NCBI GenBank assembly: GCA_031288185.1
Contig: JAITRZ010000026.1
Location: forward strand, 1-43,725
DNA from: Coriobacteriales bacterium
Lineage (GTDB): Bacteria; Actinomycetota; Coriobacteriia; Coriobacteriales; UBA8131
Direction of reading: 5' to 3'
DNA length: 43,725 nt
Below, in pieces: positions 25,682 to 33,778 of this stretch. Within the stretch, counting starts at the first letter, position 1. Every line of letters starts with the position of its first letter. The notes beneath the pieces were generated by a model. The model searched no databases, was not told the origin of the DNA, and was given only the letters and a program-made list of their open reading frames with translations. The position numbers and the translations under genes are program-made.

Positions 25682-27091
25682 TGTCAACACCTCTCTTTCT
25701 GTTGCCGGGCAATTTCTCATTAAGACCGCTTTTATAATTGCCGCCTTCGTCCTACTTACATGCTCGTTCGCTCTGACACGAATAAGCATCGCATGATAGA
25801 GTGACATCGGGTAAGGCTTGCCTGTGATAATACTAGTCAATAGCTGCCCGCCGAGAAGCGGTGACGCATCCTTGGTTTTTTTCGAAACCGTTGTTTCCGA
25901 AAGAATCACCCAGGGCGGCAGATAGGTAAAGCGGTCATTTTTCGGCGCTATAATCTCCAAGTTATTATAATGCTCTACAACATTCTTAAGAATATTGCCA
26001 AAGGTATCGGCAAGAAAAAAACGGACACTGATACGCCCTCTATTCGGCGACAATCCCAAAAGATAAAATGTCCTAGCAAAATCGAGATCCGTCATATCCA
26101 CCATCTTGCCTCGCATGACCGAATCCATCAAACCACGAAGCTTCCCTGTATCATCTTCTGTGGGAGACATAGAAAACGAAAAGGTTTCTGCTTCCGATTC
26201 GCCTCCGTTCTCCGCCCAATAAACAACCGTATCGCCACCAACAAACTGATGATGGTTCTTGTCATGCAATAAATTTTTTAACGCCGTTCTATATTTAAAT
26301 TCAGCTTGTTTACTGATCGGAGCAGCTGGGTCTTTTTCCGTCTTGCCATACGATGCAAAACTGGCCGCATTAACGCTGATAAATGCGGCGGTTGCTTGCG
26401 CACCGCGTAATCCCACCGCGCCATGCAATCTCGCAACTTCATCATGCTGGCCTGTAACCAAACACAATATTTTATCAGCAGCCCTATTCTCATCTCCGAT
26501 CCTTTCGTTAACTGGCGACCGGCTCCACCGGCTCCACGCATCTTTAATTTCCTCATCCTCATTCACAAATCTGCCGTTAACCTGAAACACAAAGAGACCT
26601 TGAAGGAAAACTTTTTTGGATTTCTCATCCGCAAATATATTTTTGACCACTTTATTTTCCGTTGCAAGTTCGGGTTTCCAGGCATCAAACCATTTTACTA
26701 TCGCGCTCGCATTTGGAGATGCTAGAAATGTTGACTCATTCAATATCTGCCTATGATAATTTCTTGCGCTTTCAAAAGCTTTTTTCGCGTCGCCCCGTCT
26801 CTTTTCAAGCTTGTTTTCCTTCTCAGCTTTGTTCTCATCAAAGATGCCAAAGAAATATTGCGCATTGTCACATAAAAATGACGGAGCAATCCCACTTGTC
26901 CTTTTCGCAGCCTGTGGTAATTGTATTGACAACCCCTTGTTTTCGCTTCCCAATGAAACAACGCCCAGCAATGCGCCATCTTTAGATAAATCAATCGCAT
27001 ATTTCACATTTCGCGATTCCCACCCATACGCAATCGCTTCGCCTGATGACGCACAATCTTCATACCGTTTCACCAGCGCTTGCAATATCAT
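25283..27091 (-). CDS. cas8c: Cascade large subunit Cas8c (Csd1)
   Basis: Large subunit of 602 residues that recognises the PAM and recruits Cas3. Family marks include the N-terminal VKRYEDCA with a later WESRNVKYAIDL, the central ARTFYLLGLSPNRGRISVRF, and the C-terminal LGRLFAVLEQLQ and ATIRDRYFASACANPRSVFP. It overlaps cas5 by four bases and cas7 by eight. The C-terminal third probably doubles as Cas11c. No low-complexity insertions are present, unlike many flanking genes. Confidence 0.96.
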   Translation of the reverse strand: MILQALVKRYEDCASSGEAIAYGWESRNVKYAIDLSKDGALLGVVSLGSENKGLSIQLPQAAKRTSGIAPSFLCDNAQYFFGIFDENKAEKENKLEKRRGDAKKAFESARNYHRQILNESTFLASPNASAIVKWFDAWKPELATENKVVKNIFADEKSKKVFLQGLFVFQVNGRFVNEDEEIKDAWSRWSRSPVNERIGDENRAADKILCLVTGQHDEVARLHGAVGLRGAQATAAFISVNAASFASYGKTEKDPAAPISKQAEFKYRTALKNLLHDKNHHQFVGGDTVVYWAENGGESEAETFSFSMSPTEDDTGKLRGLMDSVMRGKMVDMTDLDFARTFYLLGLSPNRGRISVRFFLADTFGNILKNVVEHYNNLEIIAPKNDRFTYLPPWVILSETTVSKKTKDASPLLGGQLLTSIITGKPYPMSLYHAMLIRVRANEHVSRTKAAIIKAVLMRNCPATEREVLTVSLNPNSDNKPYVLGRLFAVLEQLQISASGGMLNATIRDRYFASACANPRSVFPTLLKLSMHHAAKSDYAVRYEKLKEELLDKLDVEAEPFPAALSLDDQGRFILGYYHQMQDLFTSKKVKEPELKEDNNDE

Positions 27092-27759
27092 TTAAGCGCC
27101 TCCACATTTCTCAGATCAATAATTCCGTTTTTTATTTCGGCGCGAAAATATATTGGCGTTTGGCGAATGATATTACCTTCATCTTTTTCATAATCAGTAT
27201 CGTATGGCATCAACCCCAAACTCCGACTTTCGTTTATCGACACCGGCAACTCATCACTCTCTTCAATCAGCTTTACATCTGCGGGAAATTCGCGCGTACC
27301 AAGGTAGGGATGATGAAAACATTGCCCTTTTTGTAGACGCCTTCTTATAATTTCCGCAAATTTTCCATGATTAAAGCTTCCGTTCGGCAAAGTATCCCTA
27401 TCTCCACCATTGAGATTGCATTTATCAGATACTGGCTCAAAGTGTGCGGTGATAATATATTGGACATCCCGCAACACCATCGCCATCCGTTGCGTTCTAT
27501 CCTCCGATGTCGCGATATAGGGGACTCTGGCCGATGCCTTACTACTCACCTCATTGCGTCTAATATTCTCAAACCGTATCGGCTTGCATACCGCAATTTC
27601 ATCTATTACATATCGTATCGCTGGCTTCCAAAAAACAGCCTCAAGAATACCCCGCGCCGCACCGGGGGTTATTACATCATAGCTGACCCGCTCCACTTTT
27701 AATTCCAGCCTAGTGAAACACGCATAGCCCCCTGATATGAGAACTTTAAAACCCTGCAT
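27088..27759 (-). CDS. cas5c: Cas5c (Cas5d) crRNA-processing endoribonuclease
   Basis: In type I-C systems, which lack Cas6, this protein cuts the pre-crRNA within the repeat and caps the complex. The start MQGFKVLISGGYACFTRLELKVERVSY (read as GGYACFTRLELKVERVSYDV) and PGAARGILEAVFWKPAIRY are typical. Two in-frame ATGs lie six bases apart. The second (27759) sits six bases after GGAGGAGG and is preferred; the first (27765) abuts it. It has 223 residues. It lies 15 bases after cas3 and overlaps cas8c. Confidence 0.95.
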   Translation of the reverse strand: MQGFKVLISGGYACFTRLELKVERVSYDVITPGAARGILEAVFWKPAIRYVIDEIAVCKPIRFENIRRNEVSSKASARVPYIATSEDRTQRMAMVLRDVQYIITAHFEPVSDKCNLNGGDRDTLPNGSFNHGKFAEIIRRRLQKGQCFHHPYLGTREFPADVKLIEESDELPVSINESRSLGLMPYDTDYEKDEGNIIRQTPIYFRAEIKNGIIDLRNVEALK

Positions 27760-27774
27760 TAGCATCCTCCTCCG

Positions 27775-30525
27775 CTACCCAAACAGCGCAACCCCGCCTT
27801 CCGGTGAAAGGCTTACGCCGTATCTCGTATTGTAGCACGATTTCGATAGGATAAGGATCTCTTCATCATTTTTGTTCATATATTCAATAGCGCCCATGTC
27901 AAATAATTTTTTAATATCATCCTCATACAACGACACGCTATATTGCTGAACGCTCCTGAATAATACACGTGAGTATTCGTAGTTCCGAAGACGTGCAATA
28001 ATGCTTTCCGCATTTTGGTCAAACGGAACAATAATCGAACGCGTGGCATCGTTTATCAACTTGAACTTCTTGGCAACATCCTTAAATGGGAATAGGAATG
28101 ATCCTGATTCCTTGTTAAATGCTCCCACAACAGCATCCTTATCCAAACCTTCAGACCCGATCACAGATCTCAAATACTTAAAGTAAACTTGTATCGCTTC
28201 AAGAGACGTGATGTCATCATCGTTGCGAGCCGCGTGCTCATATGCCGCGACATTTTGGGTTATAAGCTTTTGAGATGAATCCTTCATGGTGAAAATATAG
28301 ACCATAGAATCATCAAGCCTGCGTTCTCCTTCTCGATTACAACGTCCCCCTGATTGAATAATAGAATCGAGCCCGGCCTTTTCGCGATACACAACCGGAA
28401 AATCCACATCAACACCCGCCTCAATCATGCTTGTGGAAACAATTTGGCATACCTCCCCTTTTTCTAGCTTCTCTCGTATCTCGGCTAATACGCAAGTTCT
28501 ATGCACTGGAACCATTGTTGTCGAAAGATGGTAGGCATCAGGCCCGAGCAATTCGGAAATAATCTGCGCCCTTTTCCGCGCATTTACGATACAGAGCACT
28601 TGCTCATGCGATTTTACCCAAGCCACAAGTTCTTCATTGCTCAACGGCGTTTCTAACTTCACATACGTAACACGTCGGAAAAATTCATACATATGTTGCG
28701 GATTCTCAACTATTTCCGTCGGTATAAGCGGCAAGAAATACTCATCTAGGCTCGATTGGGTTGCAGTCATCAAAACCACGGTACAACCGTAATGAGTAAC
28801 AAGTTCTTTTAATGCTCGTACACAGGGGATGAGATGGGGAAGTGGTATCATCTGAGCTTCGTCAAGCACGATAACGCTGTTTGCGATATTGTGCAATTTA
28901 CGGCATTCGCTTGGTTTATTCTTGTACAACCCTTCAAAAAAACGAACGCTACTGGTGACAATGAGTGTTGCGTCCCAATTTTCAGTTGCGAGCAACTTGC
29001 TATATTCCGGCTCATCTTCATTCGATTCATAGTTAATCCCACTATGATGCTGCAGTACATTATCCATGCCGAAGATGTCTTCGAAAACTTTTGCGTTCTG
29101 CTCAATGATCGTGTTGTAGGGAACAACATAGATAATACGGCCTTGCTTGTTTAACGCCGCATGGTTCAGTCCGAAAGCAACGCTTGACAGCGTTTTGCCG
29201 CTTCCGGTTGGAGCCGTTAAGGTAAATAGGCCACGAGGTTTGGCTGCTTTTTCAATACAGTTGGAGAGTAATTCGTTGCGCTTGACATTCAAGTCAGTTT
29301 TTTCGGTTTTTTTCTGAAAATCAACTAAAAAAGTATTCAATTTATTCAACAATCCCTCTACCGCATCAAAACCGCCTCGCTTAACCTCTCCATTGCTCAT
29401 AAATGTTTCTGTATCTATCCAATCTGCGTCGACAAGTGTGGAGTAGAGCATTCGCGTTAAAAACGCTATCGAAAACCCCACCTCACTTGTCTCTGGCCTG
29501 AAATCTGCAGGCGCTGAAAGTCGCATATCTTTATTACTGAACGTAGAGTCCTCTTTGAATGCACTATAATCAGGTATGTCTCGTTTTAACCGTGCGACAA
29601 GGGTGCTATCGTCATCCGTATTCGCTTCTGTGCCACCATTTGGCAATCCGCCATGATGGCCGAGAACACAGTACGCCGCTATTCTTCCAAGTACATCTGG
29701 ATTGGCTTCGTTCAGGAATTGCCCTCCAGCCGTTGAATGATCTACACGCATGGTAGCTTTGCGAATTCTTTGCTGAAACGCTTTTGAGTATTTTCCTAAG
29801 TCATGAAAAAGACCTATCTTAAATGCCAGGATTTCGGCTCCAAACAATTTAGCGAATTCCCCCGCAAGCATAGCAGTATTATTCAAGTGATTGGCAATGC
29901 TCTGTTCGCGACCGTCATCTGCTTGATGTGCAATATAGTTCAAATTCTTCTTCTCATCAGGTTCCTCGTGCTCTGACTGTGCGGAGATAGATAACGCAGG
30001 CGCATCGTCGCGTGGTGCCAAATCGTCAAAAAACTCTTCTATTACGTACACCGTCTTTGGGGTAATGTCTTGCACCGGCCAATACTTTTCGGTGATTTTA
30101 TATACTTCATCAGCACTTGAGATGCCAAGTTCATCGATAAGAAACGCTATATCTTCATAATCTTTTTCGCCGTATCTCGCGGAGAGCAGCTTCATGGACA
30201 ACAAATAGTTGGGAGACACCGTACTTATTACTAGCCCAGGCAATTCAATAAAGGATTCACCCGGCGCGTTTACCCCAATCAATCCTTTTGCACTATCACT
30301 AAGCCAATCTTCTGCAAGACCATATTCTTCTGCAATCTTTATGACAATTCCATTGATGCTTGATGTTGGTTCATATAATGCGTCAACATCTTTTGTCATA
30401 TCGCGCGCAGAATGGACAAGAGCCATAGATGCACCACCGGCAAGAATAATCTCCCCGGTTTCGTCTCTTTTCTTGAGCTCTCGTCCAAGCATTTTGAGAT
30501 ATTCGAGCATTTCTATCTTATTCAT
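27775..30525 (-). CDS. cas3: Nucleotidyltransferase-Cas3 fusion (DUF6036-like NTase + HD nuclease-helicase)
   Basis: 916 residues in one open frame. Residues ~1-165 are a nucleotidyltransferase domain: ILAGGASMAL (29-36), then TKDVDAL with Asp46 and Asp48, then NYLLSMKLLSARYGEKDYED (106-125) as in DUF6036/AbiEii-like proteins. A polar linker (~166-193) follows. A full type I-C Cas3 begins at NYIAHQADDG (196): His241-Asp242 of the HD site in LFHDLGKYSKAF, DHSTAG, HH at 290-291, Walker A APTGSGKT (438-445), DEAQ (555-558), MTATQ and QSGGRCNREG. Length without the NTase is ~720, normal for Cas3. A TTG at codon 195 (29943-29941) might allow separate Cas3 synthesis, though its ribosome site is weak. 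No such fusion is known to me in type I-C systems. Confidence 0.93.
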   Translation of the reverse strand: MNKIEMLEYLKMLGRELKKRDETGEIILAGGASMALVHSARDMTKDVDALYEPTSSINGIVIKIAEEYGLAEDWLSDSAKGLIGVNAPGESFIELPGLVISTVSPNYLLSMKLLSARYGEKDYEDIAFLIDELGISSADEVYKITEKYWPVQDITPKTVYVIEEFFDDLAPRDDAPALSISAQSEHEEPDEKKNLNYIAHQADDGREQSIANHLNNTAMLAGEFAKLFGAEILAFKIGLFHDLGKYSKAFQQRIRKATMRVDHSTAGGQFLNEANPDVLGRIAAYCVLGHHGGLPNGGTEANTDDDSTLVARLKRDIPDYSAFKEDSTFSNKDMRLSAPADFRPETSEVGFSIAFLTRMLYSTLVDADWIDTETFMSNGEVKRGGFDAVEGLLNKLNTFLVDFQKKTEKTDLNVKRNELLSNCIEKAAKPRGLFTLTAPTGSGKTLSSVAFGLNHAALNKQGRIIYVVPYNTIIEQNAKVFEDIFGMDNVLQHHSGINYESNEDEPEYSKLLATENWDATLIVTSSVRFFEGLYKNKPSECRKLHNIANSVIVLDEAQMIPLPHLIPCVRALKELVTHYGCTVVLMTATQSSLDEYFLPLIPTEIVENPQHMYEFFRRVTYVKLETPLSNEELVAWVKSHEQVLCIVNARKRAQIISELLGPDAYHLSTTMVPVHRTCVLAEIREKLEKGEVCQIVSTSMIEAGVDVDFPVVYREKAGLDSIIQSGGRCNREGERRLDDSMVYIFTMKDSSQKLITQNVAAYEHAARNDDDITSLEAIQVYFKYLRSVIGSEGLDKDAVVGAFNKESGSFLFPFKDVAKKFKLINDATRSIIVPFDQNAESIIARLRNYEYSRVLFRSVQQYSVSLYEDDIKKLFDMGAIEYMNKNDEEILILSKSCYNTRYGVSLSPEGGVALFG

Positions 30526-30527
30526 TG

Positions 30528-30911
30528 CTATACCCTCATAAGTATATTGGGATCGACAAATATGTTTCTGTGCTTAAATTCTGGTGGTGACGTATACATA
30601 AAATATTGCCTAAGCCTACCCTTCGCGTCCCCTCCAAAAAATGGCTCATCGTGATCTAAATAATATTTCTTGCGGAATATCCATGACGGCGGAATAATGC
30701 TATATTCATTGGCGAGTTTATGAACCGACGCGGCAAAAAAACAACGTTCTTGTTTAGAGATGGTATCGGGAAATATAGGTTGGCCGCTTATCAGCGCAAT
30801 TCTTTCATCCTGGCTTGCACGGTAAAAATTGTCTAAGAAATCACCAAGTGCAATATAGAAATCTTTTTCACCCAATAAAAGCGCATGTTTTGTACCATTC
30901 AATGTATCCAT
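30528..30911 (-). CDS. Putative partner protein of the Cas3-fused nucleotidyltransferase
   Basis: 127 residues from the ATG at 30911; a TTG at 30962 would give 144. Features are LGEKDFYIALGDFLDNFYRA, a central FAASVHKLANEYSIIPPSWIF, and a C-terminal PPEFKHRNIFVDPNILMRV. I recall similar small proteins ending in RNIFVxxNxLxRV encoded directly before stand-alone DUF6036 nucleotidyltransferases, which suggests a toxin-antitoxin-like pair; this is from memory and unverified. It ends two bases before the NTase-cas3 start, so the pair is almost surely co-translated. No catalytic motif is seen. It is the first gene of the cas operon. Confidence 0.68.
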   Translation of the reverse strand: MDTLNGTKHALLLGEKDFYIALGDFLDNFYRASQDERIALISGQPIFPDTISKQERCFFAASVHKLANEYSIIPPSWIFRKKYYLDHDEPFFGGDAKGRLRQYFMYTSPPEFKHRNIFVDPNILMRV

Positions 30912-31046
30912 CCCATCACGTCTTTCCTCTGGCACTAGTGTATCATAAGATGGCACATCCAAATCCTGCTATCATCTTCTGTCTCTGTCATCTGCACTCC
31001 CCGTTTTTGGCACCTGTAGCCTTAGATTCTACAATTCTTAAGGACG

Positions 31047-31075
31047 ATAATGCAAAAGGTTGATTTCACGCTCAA
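31047..31075 (-). promoter_or_regulatory. Possible promoter of the cas operon
   Basis: On -, TTGAGC (31075-31070) and CATTAT (31052-31047) are 17 bases apart and point to the partner gene. The boxes overlap the first codons of the divergent YjbQ-like gene. Only moderate consensus match. Confidence 0.3.
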
Positions 31076-31457
31076 GACCCCTCGTGAGGGATTCATTAAC
31101 ATTACAGCGCAGGTTCAAGAAACGATCCGTAAGGACGGCACCTGCGACGGTGTCGCCATTGTCTATTGCCCGCATACGACAGCAGCCATCACGATAAACG
31201 AAAACGCCGACCCAGACGTGGTGAGCGATTTGCTTCTTGGGCTGGATACGGCATTTTTCACCCACACCGCGTTCCGGCATGCCGAGGGCAACAGCGCGGC
31301 GCATCTCAAAGCATCGGTGATGGGCTCATCGGTAACGGTTATCGTGGATGGCGGCAGGCTTGTTCTTGGCACGTGGCAGGGTATCTACTTTTGCGAGTTT
31401 GATGGCCCAAGAAATCGCCGGTTTCACGTAAAAGTGATAGGGGATAATGAACAGTAA
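31050..31457 (+). CDS. yjbQ: YjbQ/UPF0047 family protein
   Basis: 135-residue single-domain protein of the family annotated as secondary thiamine-phosphate synthase enzyme. The hallmark is GVAIVYCPHTTAAITINE, then GNSAAHLKASVMGSSVTV and a final GTWQGIYFCEFDGPRNRRF. AAGGACG precedes the ATG. The physiological role of the family is poorly defined. It is divergent from the cas operon and marks the return to host-like composition. Confidence 0.9.
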   Translation: MQKVDFTLKTPREGFINITAQVQETIRKDGTCDGVAIVYCPHTTAAITINENADPDVVSDLLLGLDTAFFTHTAFRHAEGNSAAHLKASVMGSSVTVIVDGGRLVLGTWQGIYFCEFDGPRNRRFHVKVIGDNEQ

Positions 31458-31496
31458 ACTAAGCAGAAGAAGAGCTGAGCAAGAGGAACATAAGAC

Positions 31497-32498
31497 GTGA
31501 GGATCCAGAGAAAGGGCCAAACACAGGCAGGTTGGGCAACAGTGTTACTGGTTGTCGTCGTTGCTGCGTTTCCCCTGCAAAGCTGCTCAACAGCGCAGCC
31601 TGACCCAACGCCGTCAAACTCAACATTACCAAACCCCTCGCCATCAACGTCGTCAAGCTCAACGTCGTCAAGCTCAACGTCGTCAAGCCCCTCATCATCA
31701 ACGTCGTCAAACGTATCAATCCATGTTTTTGATGTCGGTGAGGGACTTGCCGTCTTGATTGATGACGGGGCGACTGAGGTGGTCATTGATGGCGGGTATG
31801 CCAAGTACGGGAAGTCGTTCTCCAACTATATCCATCGCTACGTGGATGGCGACATCGAGTACGTCATCGCCACCCATTCCCACGCTGACCACGTAGGCGG
31901 ACTTACGCGCCTGTATGAGGACTATCAGATTGACCACACCATCTACGGCGATACCGGCACATCCACTCAGTACAAAGACTTTGAGAGCGCAGCAAGGGCA
32001 GAGCCATACTCCGAGTTTAGAAACGACGTGACTGAGAGCATCAGCTTGAGCGAGGACGTCACCCTGTCTATCATCGACATCATCGACGACGACAAAAATA
32101 CAAACAATAATTCTGTCATAGTCGTGCTTGACGTTAGTGGTATAAAAACACTTATCACCGGCGACGCGGAAGACAAAACAGAGCAGCTACTTTTTGGCAG
32201 AATCGGCGAGGTGGACATCTACGTTGTTGGCCATCACGGCTCTGAGACCTCAAGTTCGCAGGCACTTCTTGATGAGATACGGCCTAAGTACGGGATAATC
32301 TCAAGCCAGGGTTCTAATGCGGGAAGTTACAACAACCCTGACATCGAAGTTTTGCGACGGCTCTCTGCGCTTGGCACCGTGATGTATGCCACCTACCGCT
32401 CAGGCACGATAGTTGTAACAACAGACGGCAGAGACATAAGCCTCACGCCGCCTGAAAGCGAGCAAATAACAACGGAGAACTACCGGGAGGCAGCCTAA
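31497..32498 (+). CDS. ComEC-like metallo-beta-lactamase-fold lipoprotein
   Basis: 333 residues from a GTG with AGAGGAA upstream. A signal peptide ends in the lipobox LQSC (Cys30). A Ser/Thr/Pro linker (~31-71) includes a 15-base repeat encoding SSSTS units. The metallo-beta-lactamase domain then starts SIHVFDVGEGLAVLIDDG, with His127, His129, Asp131 and His132 (THSHADHVGG), a second metal Asp in LITGDAED, and VVGHHGSETSSS. The fold resembles the C-terminal domain of the DNA-uptake protein ComEC, found widely as secreted stand-alone proteins. Likely a membrane-tethered extracellular hydrolase acting on DNA or other phosphodiesters. Confidence 0.87.
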   Translation: MRIQRKGQTQAGWATVLLVVVVAAFPLQSCSTAQPDPTPSNSTLPNPSPSTSSSSTSSSSTSSSPSSSTSSNVSIHVFDVGEGLAVLIDDGATEVVIDGGYAKYGKSFSNYIHRYVDGDIEYVIATHSHADHVGGLTRLYEDYQIDHTIYGDTGTSTQYKDFESAARAEPYSEFRNDVTESISLSEDVTLSIIDIIDDDKNTNNNSVIVVLDVSGIKTLITGDAEDKTEQLLFGRIGEVDIYVVGHHGSETSSSQALLDEIRPKYGIISSQGSNAGSYNNPDIEVLRRLSALGTVMYATYRSGTIVVTTDGRDISLTPPESEQITTENYREAA

Positions 32499-32560
32499 GG
32501 CACAGGGGTGCCGACAAACGGATGCGTCAGGCAAAATAGGGAAGCAGCGGAACCCCCTGC

Positions 32561-32714
32561 GCCATCCTTCCGCATGTGCGAGAGGATACATATATCGTGT
32601 CTTTGGCAATCTTTCCGATTTGCCATCCCTTCGCATATGCGAGAGGGTACAAGTTTGAGGTAGGTAGGTTTGAGAGTACCCTCACCCATCCTTCCGCATG
32701 TGCGAGCTGATACA
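32561..32714. repeat. Three regularly spaced ~30-base repeats (CRISPR-like, no cas neighbour)
   Basis: Copies at 32561-32590, 32621-32650 and 32685-32714 share CCATCC, then TTCCGCATGTGCGAG (middle copy TTCGCATATGCGAG), then a near TACA. Spacings of 30 and 34 bases hold unrelated sequence. The middle copy contains the perfect palindrome CGCATATGCG. They fill a 308-base gap between the lipoprotein and the prepilin gene. The repeat differs from the I-C repeat. Confidence 0.65.
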
Positions 32715-32806
32715 AGAGGGCGCTAAAATCGCTTACTCATACAGCGTTTATGGCTGCAAGGGCGAGACATATGCCAAGATGATGTGCCATCCAAAAAAAC
32801 GGTATA

Positions 32807-33564
32807 TCAAAACACAAGGTGATATACCTCGTAGCCCGCCTCAGCGCTGTAGAGAGGGGAAGCGTAAAGCGCGGCCAGGATGTCGCCATCCATGGTGGCC
32901 CCAGCAACCCGCTGCACCCGGTAGGTCACCGTAATGACCGGTCCGCCGAAGTCTCCATCTGGATAGAAAATATAGACGAATCCGTCGGCGCTAAGCGCGG
33001 TAGAGGAAGTGGGGCCGACGAGATAGAAATCCCAAGTCCCACGATCCATGAATGACGGCGGATAAGTCTTTCCCATGAGGTCAGAGGTGGCGTGATGATA
33101 GTCCAGGGCTTCGCCAGCGGCGTAGAGCGAAAGCAGCTGCAGCTGGAAATTTTTGGTCGCAAAACCTGATTCCCCGTTTTGAATGTAGGCAGGTAGATCG
33201 GAATGCCCGGGTGGTGAGTTGAGTTCGCCCTTTGCATACGCCTCATCCAACACGGTGCGAACTGCTTGCTTAGCGTCTCTCGCGTCCATCTTGTACTGCT
33301 CATCCTGCGCCTTGGCTATATAGCCCGTCAGCGCGGGGATGGCTATAGCGAGCAATATGCCCAGGATAACTATCACCACGATAAGCTCCACAAGGGTAAA
33401 GCCTTTAGTACTATTCAGTTTATGTATTTGTGATGGATTGTGAAAAGGGACGGGCGCACAGGACGCGCAAAACTTTTTGAGGTGTGAGGTCGTGCGGTGG
33501 TGTTGGAGTGACGGGAGAAGAGCTAAGCTATGAGCCCCCCCCCCCCCGGCGAAATTTGTGACAT
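32807..33564 (-). CDS. Type IV prepilin / pseudopilin, out of frame with its start through a 13-G tract
   Basis: The body is a prepilin: KGFTLVELIVVIVILGILLA (peptidase site after Gly, hydrophobic helix), then IPALTGYIAKAQDEQYKMDA and a C-terminal globular part. AAGGAG (33576-33571) and ATG (33564) with a 6-base gap form the only good start. Between them lies a run of 13 G on - (33547-33535). With 13 G, the ATG frame ends after 13 codons at a TAG. With 14 or 11 G it joins the prepilin frame (252 residues at 14). No ATG, GTG or TTG lies between the tract and GFTLVE. It is either phase-variable and OFF here, or the run was miscounted. The leader would be long, about 55 residues. Confidence 0.78.
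33535..33547 (-). repeat. Poly-G (13) homopolymer inside the prepilin leader
   Basis: Thirteen C on +, thirteen G on the coding strand, six codons after the ATG. This is the longest homopolymer in the window and decides the reading frame of the prepilin. Confidence 0.9.
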
Positions 33565-33778
33565 AATTTGCTCCTTTCAGATTGCGTGTCTTGATGGTGC
33601 TTTGTCTTGGTGCCTGTCTTACCTGCTTGTTCCAACAACGCGTAGTGTAGCACATAAGAAGCCCAGAATGGCGTCGGCCATTTTGAACAGGTTTTGCGTA
33701 ATGCTTCTTCTTAGAATGCAATACAATGCAATCTGGCACACGTAACAAGCAAACAACCAGAAAAGAGCCCGCACACCT

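Noticed and set aside
27759-27765. First of two ATGs as the cas5c start
   Set aside because: It directly abuts GGAGGAGG; the second ATG has proper spacing.
31007-31035. TTGGCA-17-TACAAT promoter for the YjbQ-like gene
   Set aside because: The implied start site would fall on or beyond the ribosome-binding site, so it is doubtful for this gene.
21035-31049. Integrated element with att sites at tRNA-Ala
   Set aside because: No integrase gene and no repeat of the tRNA 3' end found by eye near 30960-31050; kept only as a composition-based island.
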